This document shows, piece after piece, positions 52,000 through 60,086 of a stretch of DNA of 64,000 nt. Numbering within the stretch: position 1 is the first letter of the stretch; each line of letters begins with the position of its first letter. A program made the translations under genes and the position numbers. This DNA is from Bin87 sp965220505 (GTDB lineage Bacteria > Chloroflexota > Dehalococcoidia > Lucifugimonadales > UBA3495), in NCBI GenBank assembly GCA_965220505.1, contig CBDCQE010000003.1, forward strand, positions 62,001 through 126,000, read 5' to 3'. The notes under the pieces were generated by a model. That model had not been told where the DNA came from and ran no database searches. It was given only the letters and a program-made list of their open reading frames with translations.

Positions 52000-52845
52000 A
52001 TGAAAACGGCAAGCATAATTGCGGCGGTCTGCGTCCTGGGCGCGCTGGGCGCGATCACCCTGTTCACGGGCGCCACTTACGCGCGGGAGCCGGACTGTCC
52101 GTCCAGTTGGCCGGCTGAGCCGGTAGAGCAGTTTTTCACGGACTCCGAAGGCGCGGAGTGGTTCGTCATACGCAGCGCGGACAGCAACGGCTACGAGACG
52201 GTGCGGGCGTATCGGGCGGACGACGGCTACGAGATAGGATACGTCCCGGGTTCGCCTGACGAAGTGTGTTACCTGCTGGTCCGTCGGCCCGGGAGCACCA
52301 AGGACCTGGATGAGGCCCAGCAGTTGGTCTTTCGCGTCGAACAGGAACCGGAAGAAACCGTTCCAACGGTTTCCAAAACGCTTTTCCGGGAATTTTACGA
52401 CCGCCTGATTCCGGTTGGCACTTACGGTGCCAATCCTGACCCGAAGTGGGGGGACCTGTTCGTCGTCTTTTCCGACCGGGAGCGAGCGTGCATTGCGGAC
52501 GCACTGGGCGAGGAAGGGCTTGCCACCGTATTGCAGACCGAGGTCTTCCCTGACGGCGCTCCGCAGCCTGAGGATGGCCTCATATTGAGCCGCCTGGCCG
52601 GGTCGGGCTGCCTCGCGGATGACACTGCTCCAGCCCTTATCTTTGCCATTGCTTTTGCCGGCATAGTCCGCCAGGCGGACGCGATTGGCGATGAGAACGT
52701 CTGCGTTCAGGAGTTGCTGGAATTGATCCTAGCGGTCCTGTCTAAGACTTCCCCGACTGAGGAAGACTTATCGGCGGCCTTATTCGGGCTGATTGCCTGT
52801 GGCCTCGAAGCTGCGGCGCCCGATCTGGGTGTATCGGGAGGGTAG
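52000..52845 (+). CDS. secreted protein of unknown function
   Basis: 281 residues with a signal peptide (about 1-28: SIIAAVCVLGALGAITLFTG). The mature N-terminal part (30-110) is beta-rich; the C-terminal part holds a helical segment (FSDRERACIADALGEEGLA; CVQELLELILAVL; LFGLIACGLEAAA) with spaced Cys that may pair. No lipobox or known domain. Confidence 0.6.
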   Translation: MKTASIIAAVCVLGALGAITLFTGATYAREPDCPSSWPAEPVEQFFTDSEGAEWFVIRSADSNGYETVRAYRADDGYEIGYVPGSPDEVCYLLVRRPGSTKDLDEAQQLVFRVEQEPEETVPTVSKTLFREFYDRLIPVGTYGANPDPKWGDLFVVFSDRERACIADALGEEGLATVLQTEVFPDGAPQPEDGLILSRLAGSGCLADDTAPALIFAIAFAGIVRQADAIGDENVCVQELLELILAVLSKTSPTEEDLSAALFGLIACGLEAAAPDLGVSGG

Positions 52846-53032
52846 GACGATCCGATGCGGTGAGTCCGACACCTGACCAGGCCTATTCCACGCTGGAGCG
52901 GCGCAGTTTCGAGTACGGGGGACGTTCCTCCTCGGGCATGACGGCTCGGTTTCCCCGGGCCGGTGGGCCGTTTGACCCCTCCCGGCCCTGCGGCTACAAT
53001 GGCTTGAATATGCTTTCCCAGAATTCAACATC

Positions 53033-53614
53033 ATGACGAGCCCCACCCTTCTTCCAGACGACGAGCCACGCGTTGCCAGCGCGGGCTTCGGGTTCGACGC
53101 TGACGCGATGCCTACGGCGTCCGATCCGTGCGCGACCGGATCCCGCTCAAACGTGAAGGTGGTATCGGCCGGCGGGCTCGTGTTCCGCGAGACCGGCGAC
53201 CTGGTCGAGACCCTGCTTTGCGCCCGCGCGCGTCCCGGCTACCAAGGCGAGGATGCGCCGCTGACTTGGCGACTGCCCAAGGGAACGCCCGAACGGGGCG
53301 AAACCGTGGAGCAGACGGCCCGCCGCGAAGTGCAGGAAGAAACCGGCGTACACGTCAACGTCCTGGCGCCCATAACGAGCATTCGGTATTTCTTCGTTGG
53401 CCACGACGACGGCATCCGCTACGACAAGACCGTTTACTTCTACCTCATGGAGCCCATGGGCGGCAGCACCTCGGACCACGACGCCGAATTTGACGTGGTG
53501 GAATGGTGGAGCTACGAAGAGGCGGTGGAGCTGCTCGAATACGACAACGAGCGCGAGGTGTTGGAAGCGGCCCGTTCGCTGATCGATTCCTACCGGCGAG
53601 GGGCGGAGCAATGA
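53033..53614 (+). CDS. NUDIX hydrolase
   Basis: 193 residues. The Nudix box is intact (G..ERGET....ARREVQEETGV near 88-110, matching GX5EX7REUXEEXGU). It cleaves nucleoside-diphosphate-linked compounds; the substrate is unspecified. The N-terminal 40 residues are low-complexity and precede the domain. It overlaps the GNAT gene by four bases. Confidence 0.88.
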   Translation: MTSPTLLPDDEPRVASAGFGFDADAMPTASDPCATGSRSNVKVVSAGGLVFRETGDLVETLLCARARPGYQGEDAPLTWRLPKGTPERGETVEQTARREVQEETGVHVNVLAPITSIRYFFVGHDDGIRYDKTVYFYLMEPMGGSTSDHDAEFDVVEWWSYEEAVELLEYDNEREVLEAARSLIDSYRRGAEQ

Positions 53615-54234
53615 GCAAGGACCTGGTTTTGCGGGGCGTCCGCGTGCTGCTGCGGGGCAAGCGGATGGAAGACGCCGAGAAGGACTACATCTGGCGCAGC
53701 GACCCCGAGATTGCCCGCTTGGATGCCGCCTACCCGCTGACCATGAAGTACGAGCGGTACCTCAAGCTCTTCGAGGACCAGATCCGCTGGCCCACGCCGG
53801 GTTCGCATCACTTCGCCATCGAGGTTGCCGGGGGCAAGTTCATCGGCAACTGCATGTACTACGACCTGGACAGCCTTTCCAAGGAAGCGGAGCTGGGCAT
53901 CGTCATCGGGGACCGGGACTACTGGAGCGGCGGGTACGGCTACGACGCGGTGGTGACGCTGCTGCACCACATGTTCGACGACCTGCGGCTCAGGCGGGTG
54001 TACCTGCATACCCTGGAATGGAACCACCGGGCGCAAAAGTGTTTCGAGCGGTCGGGCTTCAACCCGGTGCGCAACGTCCGACGCATGTCCCACGACTTCA
54101 TCCTGATGGAAGTCCATCGGGACGACTGGGATGAGACGTCGTTCGAGCGCCTTGCCCTGCGCCAGCGATACCTGGACCAACGGGGCGGCGTAGCGGTGGG
54201 TGACGACGACGCCGTGGCGGCTGCCGTAGTCTAG
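53611..54234 (+). CDS. GNAT-family acetyltransferase
   Basis: 207 residues from ATG 53611 (ATGA overlap with the Nudix gene; GGAG upstream). RimJ/RimL-type GNAT: FIGNCMYYDLDSLSKEAELGIVIGDRDYWSGGYGYDA, then LHTLEWNHRAQKCFERSGF. It transfers an acetyl group to an amine or protein N-terminus. The C-terminal 35 residues are extra. Confidence 0.88.
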   Translation: MSKDLVLRGVRVLLRGKRMEDAEKDYIWRSDPEIARLDAAYPLTMKYERYLKLFEDQIRWPTPGSHHFAIEVAGGKFIGNCMYYDLDSLSKEAELGIVIGDRDYWSGGYGYDAVVTLLHHMFDDLRLRRVYLHTLEWNHRAQKCFERSGFNPVRNVRRMSHDFILMEVHRDDWDETSFERLALRQRYLDQRGGVAVGDDDAVAAAVV

Positions 54235-54261
54235 CCGACTTTCGGGGCCTGCGGTTCCCGC

Positions 54262-54981
54262 CTACCTTTGCGCCGCCTCCAGGGCCGCGGCTACGGTGAT
54301 ATCGCCGGTGTAGAGCGCGCGCCCGATTATCGCCGCCTCCGCGCCGGTGTCGATCAACCGCTCCACATGGGAGGCCGCGCCCACGCCGCCGGCCGACAGC
54401 ACGTGCATCCCGCTGTCACGCACCAGGGCCGCCGTGGCCTCGTAGTTCGGTTCCTCCAGGGTGCCGTCGCGCGAAATGTCGGTGTAAAGCAGGCGCTCGA
54501 CGCCCAGATCGCGCATCCGGCCGGCCAACTCGGTGGCGCTGATCTCGGACATCTCGGTCCAGCCGCGAATGGCAACGAGGCCGTTGCGGGCGTCCAGCGC
54601 GACCACCACCCGCTCGCTGCCGAAGCGCCGGCACAGGTCTTCCACCAGGTCGGGATTGGCAACGGCGGCGGTGCCGACGACCACGCGGGCGGCGCCGGCG
54701 TCGAACAGGCCAGACGCAGTTTCGACGCTGCGAATGCCGCCGCCCACCTGCACCGGGATGGTCAGGCGGCCGGTGATGGCCGTGATGGCGGCGAGGTTGG
54801 CCGGGTTGCCGGTGTGCGCGCCGTCGAGGTCGACGATATGGAGGCGCTCACCGCCCTCGGCTTGCCAGCGCTCGGCAACGCCCAGCGGGTCGTCGGAGAA
54901 GACCGTTTCCTGCTCGTAGTCGCCCTGGTACAGGCGGACGCAGTTGCCGCCGCGCAGGTCGATTGCGGGGATGATTTCCAT
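54262..54981 (-). CDS. hisA: HisA, 5'-ProFAR isomerase
   Basis: 239 residues, TIM barrel. Catalytic D8 in IPAIDLRGG, and a second Asp in YTDISRDGTL, with LHIVDLDGA. It turns ProFAR into PRFAR in histidine synthesis. It runs with hisH on the same strand, 43 bases apart. No hisF lies in the window, so the other genes must be elsewhere. Confidence 0.95.
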   Translation of the reverse strand: MEIIPAIDLRGGNCVRLYQGDYEQETVFSDDPLGVAERWQAEGGERLHIVDLDGAHTGNPANLAAITAITGRLTIPVQVGGGIRSVETASGLFDAGAARVVVGTAAVANPDLVEDLCRRFGSERVVVALDARNGLVAIRGWTEMSEISATELAGRMRDLGVERLLYTDISRDGTLEEPNYEATAALVRDSGMHVLSAGGVGAASHVERLIDTGAEAAIIGRALYTGDITVAAALEAAQR

Positions 54982-55024
54982 GCTGCTGGTTACCCCTGGT
55001 CATCCGGTCGGGCCGGATGTCAGG

Positions 55025-55663
55025 TTATTTTTGCGCCGTGACCTGCGCGATGAAATTGGCGTAGACGCGGAGGCCGTTCTCGCCGCTCTTCTCGGGGTGG
55101 AACTGCGTGGCGACGACGTTGTCGCGAGCGTAGATGCTGCAGAAGGGGACGCCGTACTCGGTTACGCCGGCCACGTTGGCGCGAGCAACGGGGTCGGCGT
55201 AGTAGCTGTGGACGAAGTAGAAATGGCTGCCCTGGGGAATGCCCTGCCACAGCGGGTGTTCCCGCTGGAACTCCACGGTATTCCATCCCATGTGCGGCAC
55301 CTTGAGGCCGTCGGGCAAGCGGCGGACCCGCCCGGGAACCAGGCCCAGGCAATCGGCGTCGCCCTCGTCTGTGGCGTCCAGGAGGAGTTGCAGGCCGAGA
55401 CAAACTCCCAGAAAGGGCCGCCCGCTGGCGATGTAGTCCAGCAACGGCTCGACGAGGCCACGGGATTGCAGGGCAGACATGGCGGCCGGGCCTGAGCCCA
55501 CACCGGGGAGGATCACGCCGTCGGCGCCTTCCAACGCGGCGGGTTCGGAGGTCACCACGGGTACGACGCCGGCTTTCTCCACCGCCCGTGCGACGCTGCG
55601 CAGGTTGCCGGACTCGTAGTCGATGACGACCAGGCGAATGCGTCCGGTCTCTGGCGAGGCCAT
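55025..55663 (-). CDS. hisH: HisH, glutamine amidotransferase subunit of IGP synthase
   Basis: 212 residues, class-I amidotransferase. Nucleophile Cys in GVCLGLQLL, and His/Glu in QFHPEKS. GPG turn VGSGPAAM. It supplies ammonia from glutamine to HisF. It begins seven bases after the adenosyltransferase gene. Confidence 0.95.
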   Translation of the reverse strand: MASPETGRIRLVVIDYESGNLRSVARAVEKAGVVPVVTSEPAALEGADGVILPGVGSGPAAMSALQSRGLVEPLLDYIASGRPFLGVCLGLQLLLDATDEGDADCLGLVPGRVRRLPDGLKVPHMGWNTVEFQREHPLWQGIPQGSHFYFVHSYYADPVARANVAGVTEYGVPFCSIYARDNVVATQFHPEKSGENGLRVYANFIAQVTAQK

Positions 55664-55670
55664 CTGGAGG

Positions 55671-56261
55671 TCAGACCCGGTCGCCGGTGGCCCGTTCGAT
55701 GGGGATGTCCCGGTCGTGATACCGCGCCAGCACGAACAGCAGGTCGCCCAGGCGGTTGAGGTAGGCCAGGATCAGCGGATTGGTGAGGCCGTTGGCCTCG
55801 GCCAGCGCCACCACGCGGCGCTCGGCGGTGCGGATGACAGTGCGGGCCGAGTCCATAGCCGACGATGATGGAGTACCGCCCGGCAGGATGAACACCTGAG
55901 GCATCTGGAAGTGCGTCTCCAGCTCGTCGATGGTCTCTTCCAGGTTGTCCACCATTTGCTCGGTGACGGGGGTGAAGTGCTGGTGGAACAGGTCGTACTT
56001 CTCGGGGTCGGTGGCCAACTCGGCGGCGACGGTGAACAGTTCGCGTTGCAGATCACGCAGGATGTTCTTGACCTTGTCGTCGTCGGTGAGGGCGCGGGCG
56101 AGGCCCATGAGGCTGACCGCCTCGTCGGTTATGCCGTAGGCCTCGGTATGGGGGTTGGCCTTGGAGACGCGGCCACCATAGAGCAAACTGGTTTCGCCCT
56201 GGTCGCCGTACTTGGTATAAACGCGCTTACGGCGTTGTGATGACGATGATGAGGTGCTCAT
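55671..56261 (-). CDS. PduO-type cob(I)alamin adenosyltransferase
   Basis: 196 residues from MSTSSSSSQRRKRVYTKYGDQGETSLL, with GGAGC upstream of 56261. The ATP-binding N-terminus TKYGD.G.T.L..G.RV.K and the C-terminal GGTPSSSAMDSARTVIRTAERR are characteristic. It adds adenosyl to cobalamin, so adenosyl-B12 enzymes are made here. First gene of the unit with hisH and hisA. The longer frame from 56339 adds a non-homologous start. Confidence 0.92.
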   Translation of the reverse strand: MSTSSSSSQRRKRVYTKYGDQGETSLLYGGRVSKANPHTEAYGITDEAVSLMGLARALTDDDKVKNILRDLQRELFTVAAELATDPEKYDLFHQHFTPVTEQMVDNLEETIDELETHFQMPQVFILPGGTPSSSAMDSARTVIRTAERRVVALAEANGLTNPLILAYLNRLGDLLFVLARYHDRDIPIERATGDRV

Positions 56262-56362
56262 GAGCTTGCTCCAGGACGAAGATGGGACACCAAGGTATTC
56301 TAGCACTCCCATCGGAGCGGGGCCATTGGATCGGCACACTCAATCGTACCCACCTTGGGGCG

Positions 56363-56515
56363 GCAAGGGTAATTCGCATGGATAGACATGGATGGACTGG
56401 ATTGAATTGGTCCGTCTCCTGCGAGTTGAATTCACATGTCTGTCTCGTCGGCGCCATTCCTATTCCAATCTGTATCCGGTTGTATCCTGTCTATCCATGC
56501 GAAACTTCCCGTTGC
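56363..56515. repeat. MITE-like element with 16-bp inverted ends
   Basis: Perfect 16-base inverted ends TTCGCATGGATAGACA (56373-56388) and its complement (56488-56503). Outside them lie roughly matching GCAAGGG / CCCGTTGC flanks. The TIR resembles the CATGGATGGACAGG modules at 4887, 5492 and 18292, suggesting those are fragments of this element. Confidence 0.7.
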
Positions 56516-56560
56516 CCGCGAAGTGGGTACGCGTGAGGATCGTCGCACGGTTGCAAACCC

Positions 56561-57874
56561 ATGAACCACCACGAAGCTACTCCCATGAAGCGGCCTCCCC
56601 TTGGGCCTTGGACGCGGACGTACTGGCGGGTGGTTGTCCTGTGCTGGGTCTGCGCGGCGCTCGTCCCGATGGCGGGCTTTGAGCGGAGCGCGGTGACCTT
56701 CGCGGCCGCCCCATACCGGTTCAGCGCGGCGGAATGGGAGCTGGCTAACCTGCCCGACAAATGGATCAGAAGATTACTAAACAGACCATCTACCCTGCCA
56801 TTGGATTTCGGACGTGAACAACGGGTGGCAGACGCGCACGAATTTTTCGCGGTCAGCCAATCGCTGTGGTTGATCGAACGCCAACTCCTGGAACTTCACG
56901 CCGGGACGACAGCCGCTCCCGGCGAAGTCTCCTCCCTGCAAGAACGGCAAAACCGGCTTCTGGAACGCCAGGGCGAACTGCGCCCGGCTGTTGAAGAGAC
57001 CCTGGAAACGGCCATAGCGGAAAGCCTGGGGTCGTTGGGCTTTTGGGCCGTGACCGGCCCGTTCCCGCCGGTGGACACCGTTTTGTCCGGGTCTCCGACG
57101 ATCCTGGTCACCTCACCGCGCGACCGCATCGTGCGACAGGACAACGTGACCATGCAAACGGGGCTGACCAACGAGGAACGGGACCGCGTCGAATCGCGGG
57201 TGGAAGAGCAAACGGACCTGTCAGCCGTGGTGGTGAACACCGGGGGCATCGCGCTGTACCCGTCCATTGCGGTTCCTTACGCGGGCCTGGATTTCGCCCT
57301 GGAGGTTGCGGCCCACGAATGGGTGCACCACTGGCTGTGGTTCCGGCCCCTGGGTCGCCGGTATTTCCAGGGCGGGGACGTGACGGCGATGAACGAGACG
57401 GTGGCCAATATCGCCGGCCGGGAGATCGGCGAACTGGCGAGGGAGCGGCTGGACCGGTACGCCCCCAGTTCGCCGGGGGCGCACCTGCACAATGCGCCGG
57501 CTGCGGTCGGCGAGTCCGGCAACGATCTGCCCCGCTTCGATTTCCAGGAGGAGATGCGCGCCACCAGGATTCGCGTCGACGAACTGCTGGCAGCCGGCCA
57601 GGTGGATCAGGCCGAGGCGTACATGGAAGAGCGGCGCAAGGAGTTCGTGGCTCACGGATACCGGCTGCGCAAGCTGAACCAGGCGTACTTCGCCTTCCAC
57701 GGCACGTACGCGGATACCGGCGCTGCCGGCGTGAGCGTCATCGGTCAGCAGATAGAAGAGCTGCGCCGGCGCAGCCCGAGCCTGGCCGACTTTCTCCGCA
57801 CTGCCGCCCAGTTCACTGGCGCGGAGGAGTTGTCGGCGTACCTGGCTGGCCCGATGCCCGGACCGGACGGGTGA
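56561..57874 (+). CDS. membrane-anchored zinc metalloprotease-like protein
   Basis: 437 residues. One N-terminal helix (about 23-42) acts as signal or anchor. HEWVH (H252-E253...H256) with downstream E279 in NETVANIAG makes a gluzincin-type HExxH...E zinc site. Regions around 100-145 have coiled-coil character. No named family seen. The start is uncertain (56561 or 56585). Its 3' end overlaps the convergent small gene by 62 bases. Confidence 0.7.
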   Translation: MNHHEATPMKRPPLGPWTRTYWRVVVLCWVCAALVPMAGFERSAVTFAAAPYRFSAAEWELANLPDKWIRRLLNRPSTLPLDFGREQRVADAHEFFAVSQSLWLIERQLLELHAGTTAAPGEVSSLQERQNRLLERQGELRPAVEETLETAIAESLGSLGFWAVTGPFPPVDTVLSGSPTILVTSPRDRIVRQDNVTMQTGLTNEERDRVESRVEEQTDLSAVVVNTGGIALYPSIAVPYAGLDFALEVAAHEWVHHWLWFRPLGRRYFQGGDVTAMNETVANIAGREIGELARERLDRYAPSSPGAHLHNAPAAVGESGNDLPRFDFQEEMRATRIRVDELLAAGQVDQAEAYMEERRKEFVAHGYRLRKLNQAYFAFHGTYADTGAAGVSVIGQQIEELRRRSPSLADFLRTAAQFTGAEELSAYLAGPMPGPDG

Positions 57875-58160
57875 AAATAGCATTGCCCTGCTCGTCGTGG
57901 GAGTGATTAGCCAGAGCGTCAAGAATGCGATTTTCCGACTGCTCAATGGCAACCAGCAGTTCCCGGCGAGTGTCCTGGATTTCCTGGCGGATGTCGTGGA
58001 TTTCCACCTGAGTGTCCTCCAGCTCGGCCTGGAGGTAATCCACTTTGCCGTTGAGTTGTACCAGCCAATAAAGACCACTAGCGGCCGGCACCAGCGCTAT
58101 AACCAGGAAGGTCAGGACCGCTGCTATTGCGACGATAGTTTGTGCGTTGCGTGCGATCAT
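57813..58160 (-). CDS. small membrane protein with coiled coil
   Basis: 115 residues with GGAG before ATG 58160. One membrane helix (about 8-34: IVAIAAVLTFLVIALVPAAS), then a coil (about 37-85: LQAELEDTQVEIHDIRQEIQ) and a Pro-rich tail. Its last 20 codons overlap the convergent metalloprotease gene. Function unknown. Confidence 0.6.
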   Translation of the reverse strand: MIARNAQTIVAIAAVLTFLVIALVPAASGLYWLVQLNGKVDYLQAELEDTQVEIHDIRQEIQDTRRELLVAIEQSENRILDALANHSHDEQGNAIFTRPVRASGQPGTPTTPPRQ

Positions 58161-58210
58161 CGGTTACTCCAATGGAGACTCCAGTGCCATTTTAACACGC
58201 AACGCATGAA

Positions 58211-58696
58211 CTACGCCGCTTTCAGGGCGTCCTCCAGCAAAGCCAGGGCGGTTCGGGCGAACTCCCACATGTTGGCCTCGCGGTCGGGGCTGCCGGTCTC
58301 CAGGGTCTGGGAGCGTTCCACCGGGCCGGCGACGCCGAAGCAGGCGTGTCCGTAGTTGTCGCCGTAGCGGTTGCCGGTGGGTCCGCTGGCGCCGGTTTCG
58401 GCCAGGGCCCAGGTGGTGCCCAAACGTTCCCGCGACGTGCGGGCGTTGAGCAGGGCGTAGTACTCCGTGCTGGCGCGATGGCCCTCCATGGCGGACTCGG
58501 GCACCTGCAGCAGACCGGCCTGGGCCACCCGCGTGTACACGACCGAGCCGCCGACGTAGTATTCCGACGCGCCCGGGATAGATACGAGGGCGGCGGAAAT
58601 CAACCCGCCGCACGATGATTCGGAGACCGCGAGGGTGTCGCCCCGCTCTTTCAGCACAGCCGCAACCGACGCGGCCAGATCTTGCAGTTCGCCCAT
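58211..58696 (-). CDS. CinA-C-domain nicotinamide-nucleotide amidohydrolase
   Basis: 161 residues of the CinA C-terminal family: LAVSESSCGGLISAALVSIPGASEYYVGGSVVY, then ALAETGASGPTG. Such enzymes deamidate NMN in pyridine-nucleotide salvage. It is the stand-alone form, without the N-terminal MoaB-like domain of full CinA. GGAGGT precedes the start. Confidence 0.85.
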   Translation of the reverse strand: MGELQDLAASVAAVLKERGDTLAVSESSCGGLISAALVSIPGASEYYVGGSVVYTRVAQAGLLQVPESAMEGHRASTEYYALLNARTSRERLGTTWALAETGASGPTGNRYGDNYGHACFGVAGPVERSQTLETGSPDREANMWEFARTALALLEDALKAA

Positions 58697-58717
58697 AAAG
58701 AGACCTCCATTTCAGTT

Positions 58718-58815
58718 CACATCGATACACAGGATACACAGGATGCACTTGGCATAAACAAGGCATCTCAGCCATTTTCAATCAATAAATCCCGTTCATC
58801 ATGTATATCGATGTA
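58718..58815. repeat. imperfect inverted repeat with GATACACAGGAT units
   Basis: Near-matching ends ACATCGATACAC/GTATATCGATGT about 75 bases apart, with two GATACACAGGAT copies beside the left end. Similar in style to the MITE-like elements at 25696 and 56363, between two genes on the minus strand. Confidence 0.4.
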
Positions 58816-58827
58816 AGAGCATTGAAT

Positions 58828-60054
58828 TCACGCCCAGGGCAGTCGTTTTGAGACGGTCTTGGCCGATTCGGGGGTCGGCAGCCCGTTTTGTTCCATCAGC
58901 ATCAGCGTCAGCTTGCGAAACTCCTCGCGGTCCCGTCCGCTGACCACGGCCTGCTCGTGGGCTTCCGAGATTACCACGGGATAGCCCAGGCCGAGTTCGC
59001 ACTGTTTCGCCAGCATGGCGTGGCCCAACGCGAGCAGGTCGGGGTCCTCAGCGACCCAGTCGGGCACCTCGACGCGGGCGATTTCCGTGCCGCTGTTCAC
59101 GTAGTAGAACCGGCTCCATTCGGTGCCCACCGCCAGGTCCAGGGCGAAATGGGAGGCGCGGCGGCCGGTCTGGTAGAGGGGTGAACGGTGGCCCGGTTCC
59201 AGTAACGCGTCGAACAGTTCCCGGTCGTCGAAACCGGCCGCGCTGTCGCACTGGGCCAGGTCGGAACGGCGGGCGCTGCAGCGGCGGGTGCATTCCGTCG
59301 GGTTGCTGACGCACAGGCCGGCGCGCACGGCTCCGGCCACCTCGGTGGTTTGAGGCCGCGAGGTGTAGGCGGCCAGGGCCACGGGGCGACGGCTGCGGGA
59401 CGCGTCGCGCAGGCGAGCCAGTGCGCCGTGCAGGCGCTCATTCACCAGGGTTTCAACCACGTACCTGGGATAGTTCCCGCGCTGGATATCCCAGAAGGCC
59501 AGGGTGCCGTCCAGCAGCGCCAGGACGGGCACGGTTGGCGGTGCTGCCTCCACGGCGTCGGCCAGACGCTCCACCTCACGCACGGTACGCAGTGCGCCAA
59601 GCAGTTGACCGGAGATGGGAGTTTCCGCGTTAGAACCGTCGTCGGGGCGGAGGTACAAGTCGCTGTCGCCGGTGGCCAGCGAGGGCTCGCTGAAGAATCG
59701 GCAGTCGGGACTGGCGCCGTAGGTCAGGACGCATCCGCCGAGATTGATCAGGTAGCAACGCAGCGGCAGGTGGCGGTCCACGTCGATGTGGGAGCCGTCA
59801 ACGGAGATCGCCGTCCAATCGGGTGGGGGTGGCGAAGGCGGAATGCTATCAAGCAGACCCTCGGCTCCGGTGCGCGCCACAATGAAGGGGCGGTTGGCCG
59901 CCGACGCGGTGCGTTGGGCAGCATCGTCGGGAGTGACCGCCGACGCACGGTCCAAGGTGTCGGCGAACCGCTGCCGGCGCGATCTGGCCGTGGTGGACAG
60001 TTCGCCCACGGCGGACATCATCTGGAGGGCCGTTTGGCCGAAGTCCAACGCCAT
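58828..60054 (-). CDS. nurA: NurA-domain nuclease
   Basis: 408 residues with the NurA nuclease pattern: ISVDGSHIDVDRH (catalytic Asp near 85), LLDGTLAFWDI, and a C-terminal EAHEQAVV. NurA resects DNA ends with the HerA helicase at double-strand breaks. No herA gene lies beside it. It follows selB by 32 bases on the same strand. Confidence 0.82.
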   Translation of the reverse strand: MALDFGQTALQMMSAVGELSTTARSRRQRFADTLDRASAVTPDDAAQRTASAANRPFIVARTGAEGLLDSIPPSPPPPDWTAISVDGSHIDVDRHLPLRCYLINLGGCVLTYGASPDCRFFSEPSLATGDSDLYLRPDDGSNAETPISGQLLGALRTVREVERLADAVEAAPPTVPVLALLDGTLAFWDIQRGNYPRYVVETLVNERLHGALARLRDASRSRRPVALAAYTSRPQTTEVAGAVRAGLCVSNPTECTRRCSARRSDLAQCDSAAGFDDRELFDALLEPGHRSPLYQTGRRASHFALDLAVGTEWSRFYYVNSGTEIARVEVPDWVAEDPDLLALGHAMLAKQCELGLGYPVVISEAHEQAVVSGRDREEFRKLTLMLMEQNGLPTPESAKTVSKRLPWA

Positions 60055-60086
60055 CTTTGGATCTGCAATCGGCCGGTACGCGTCAA

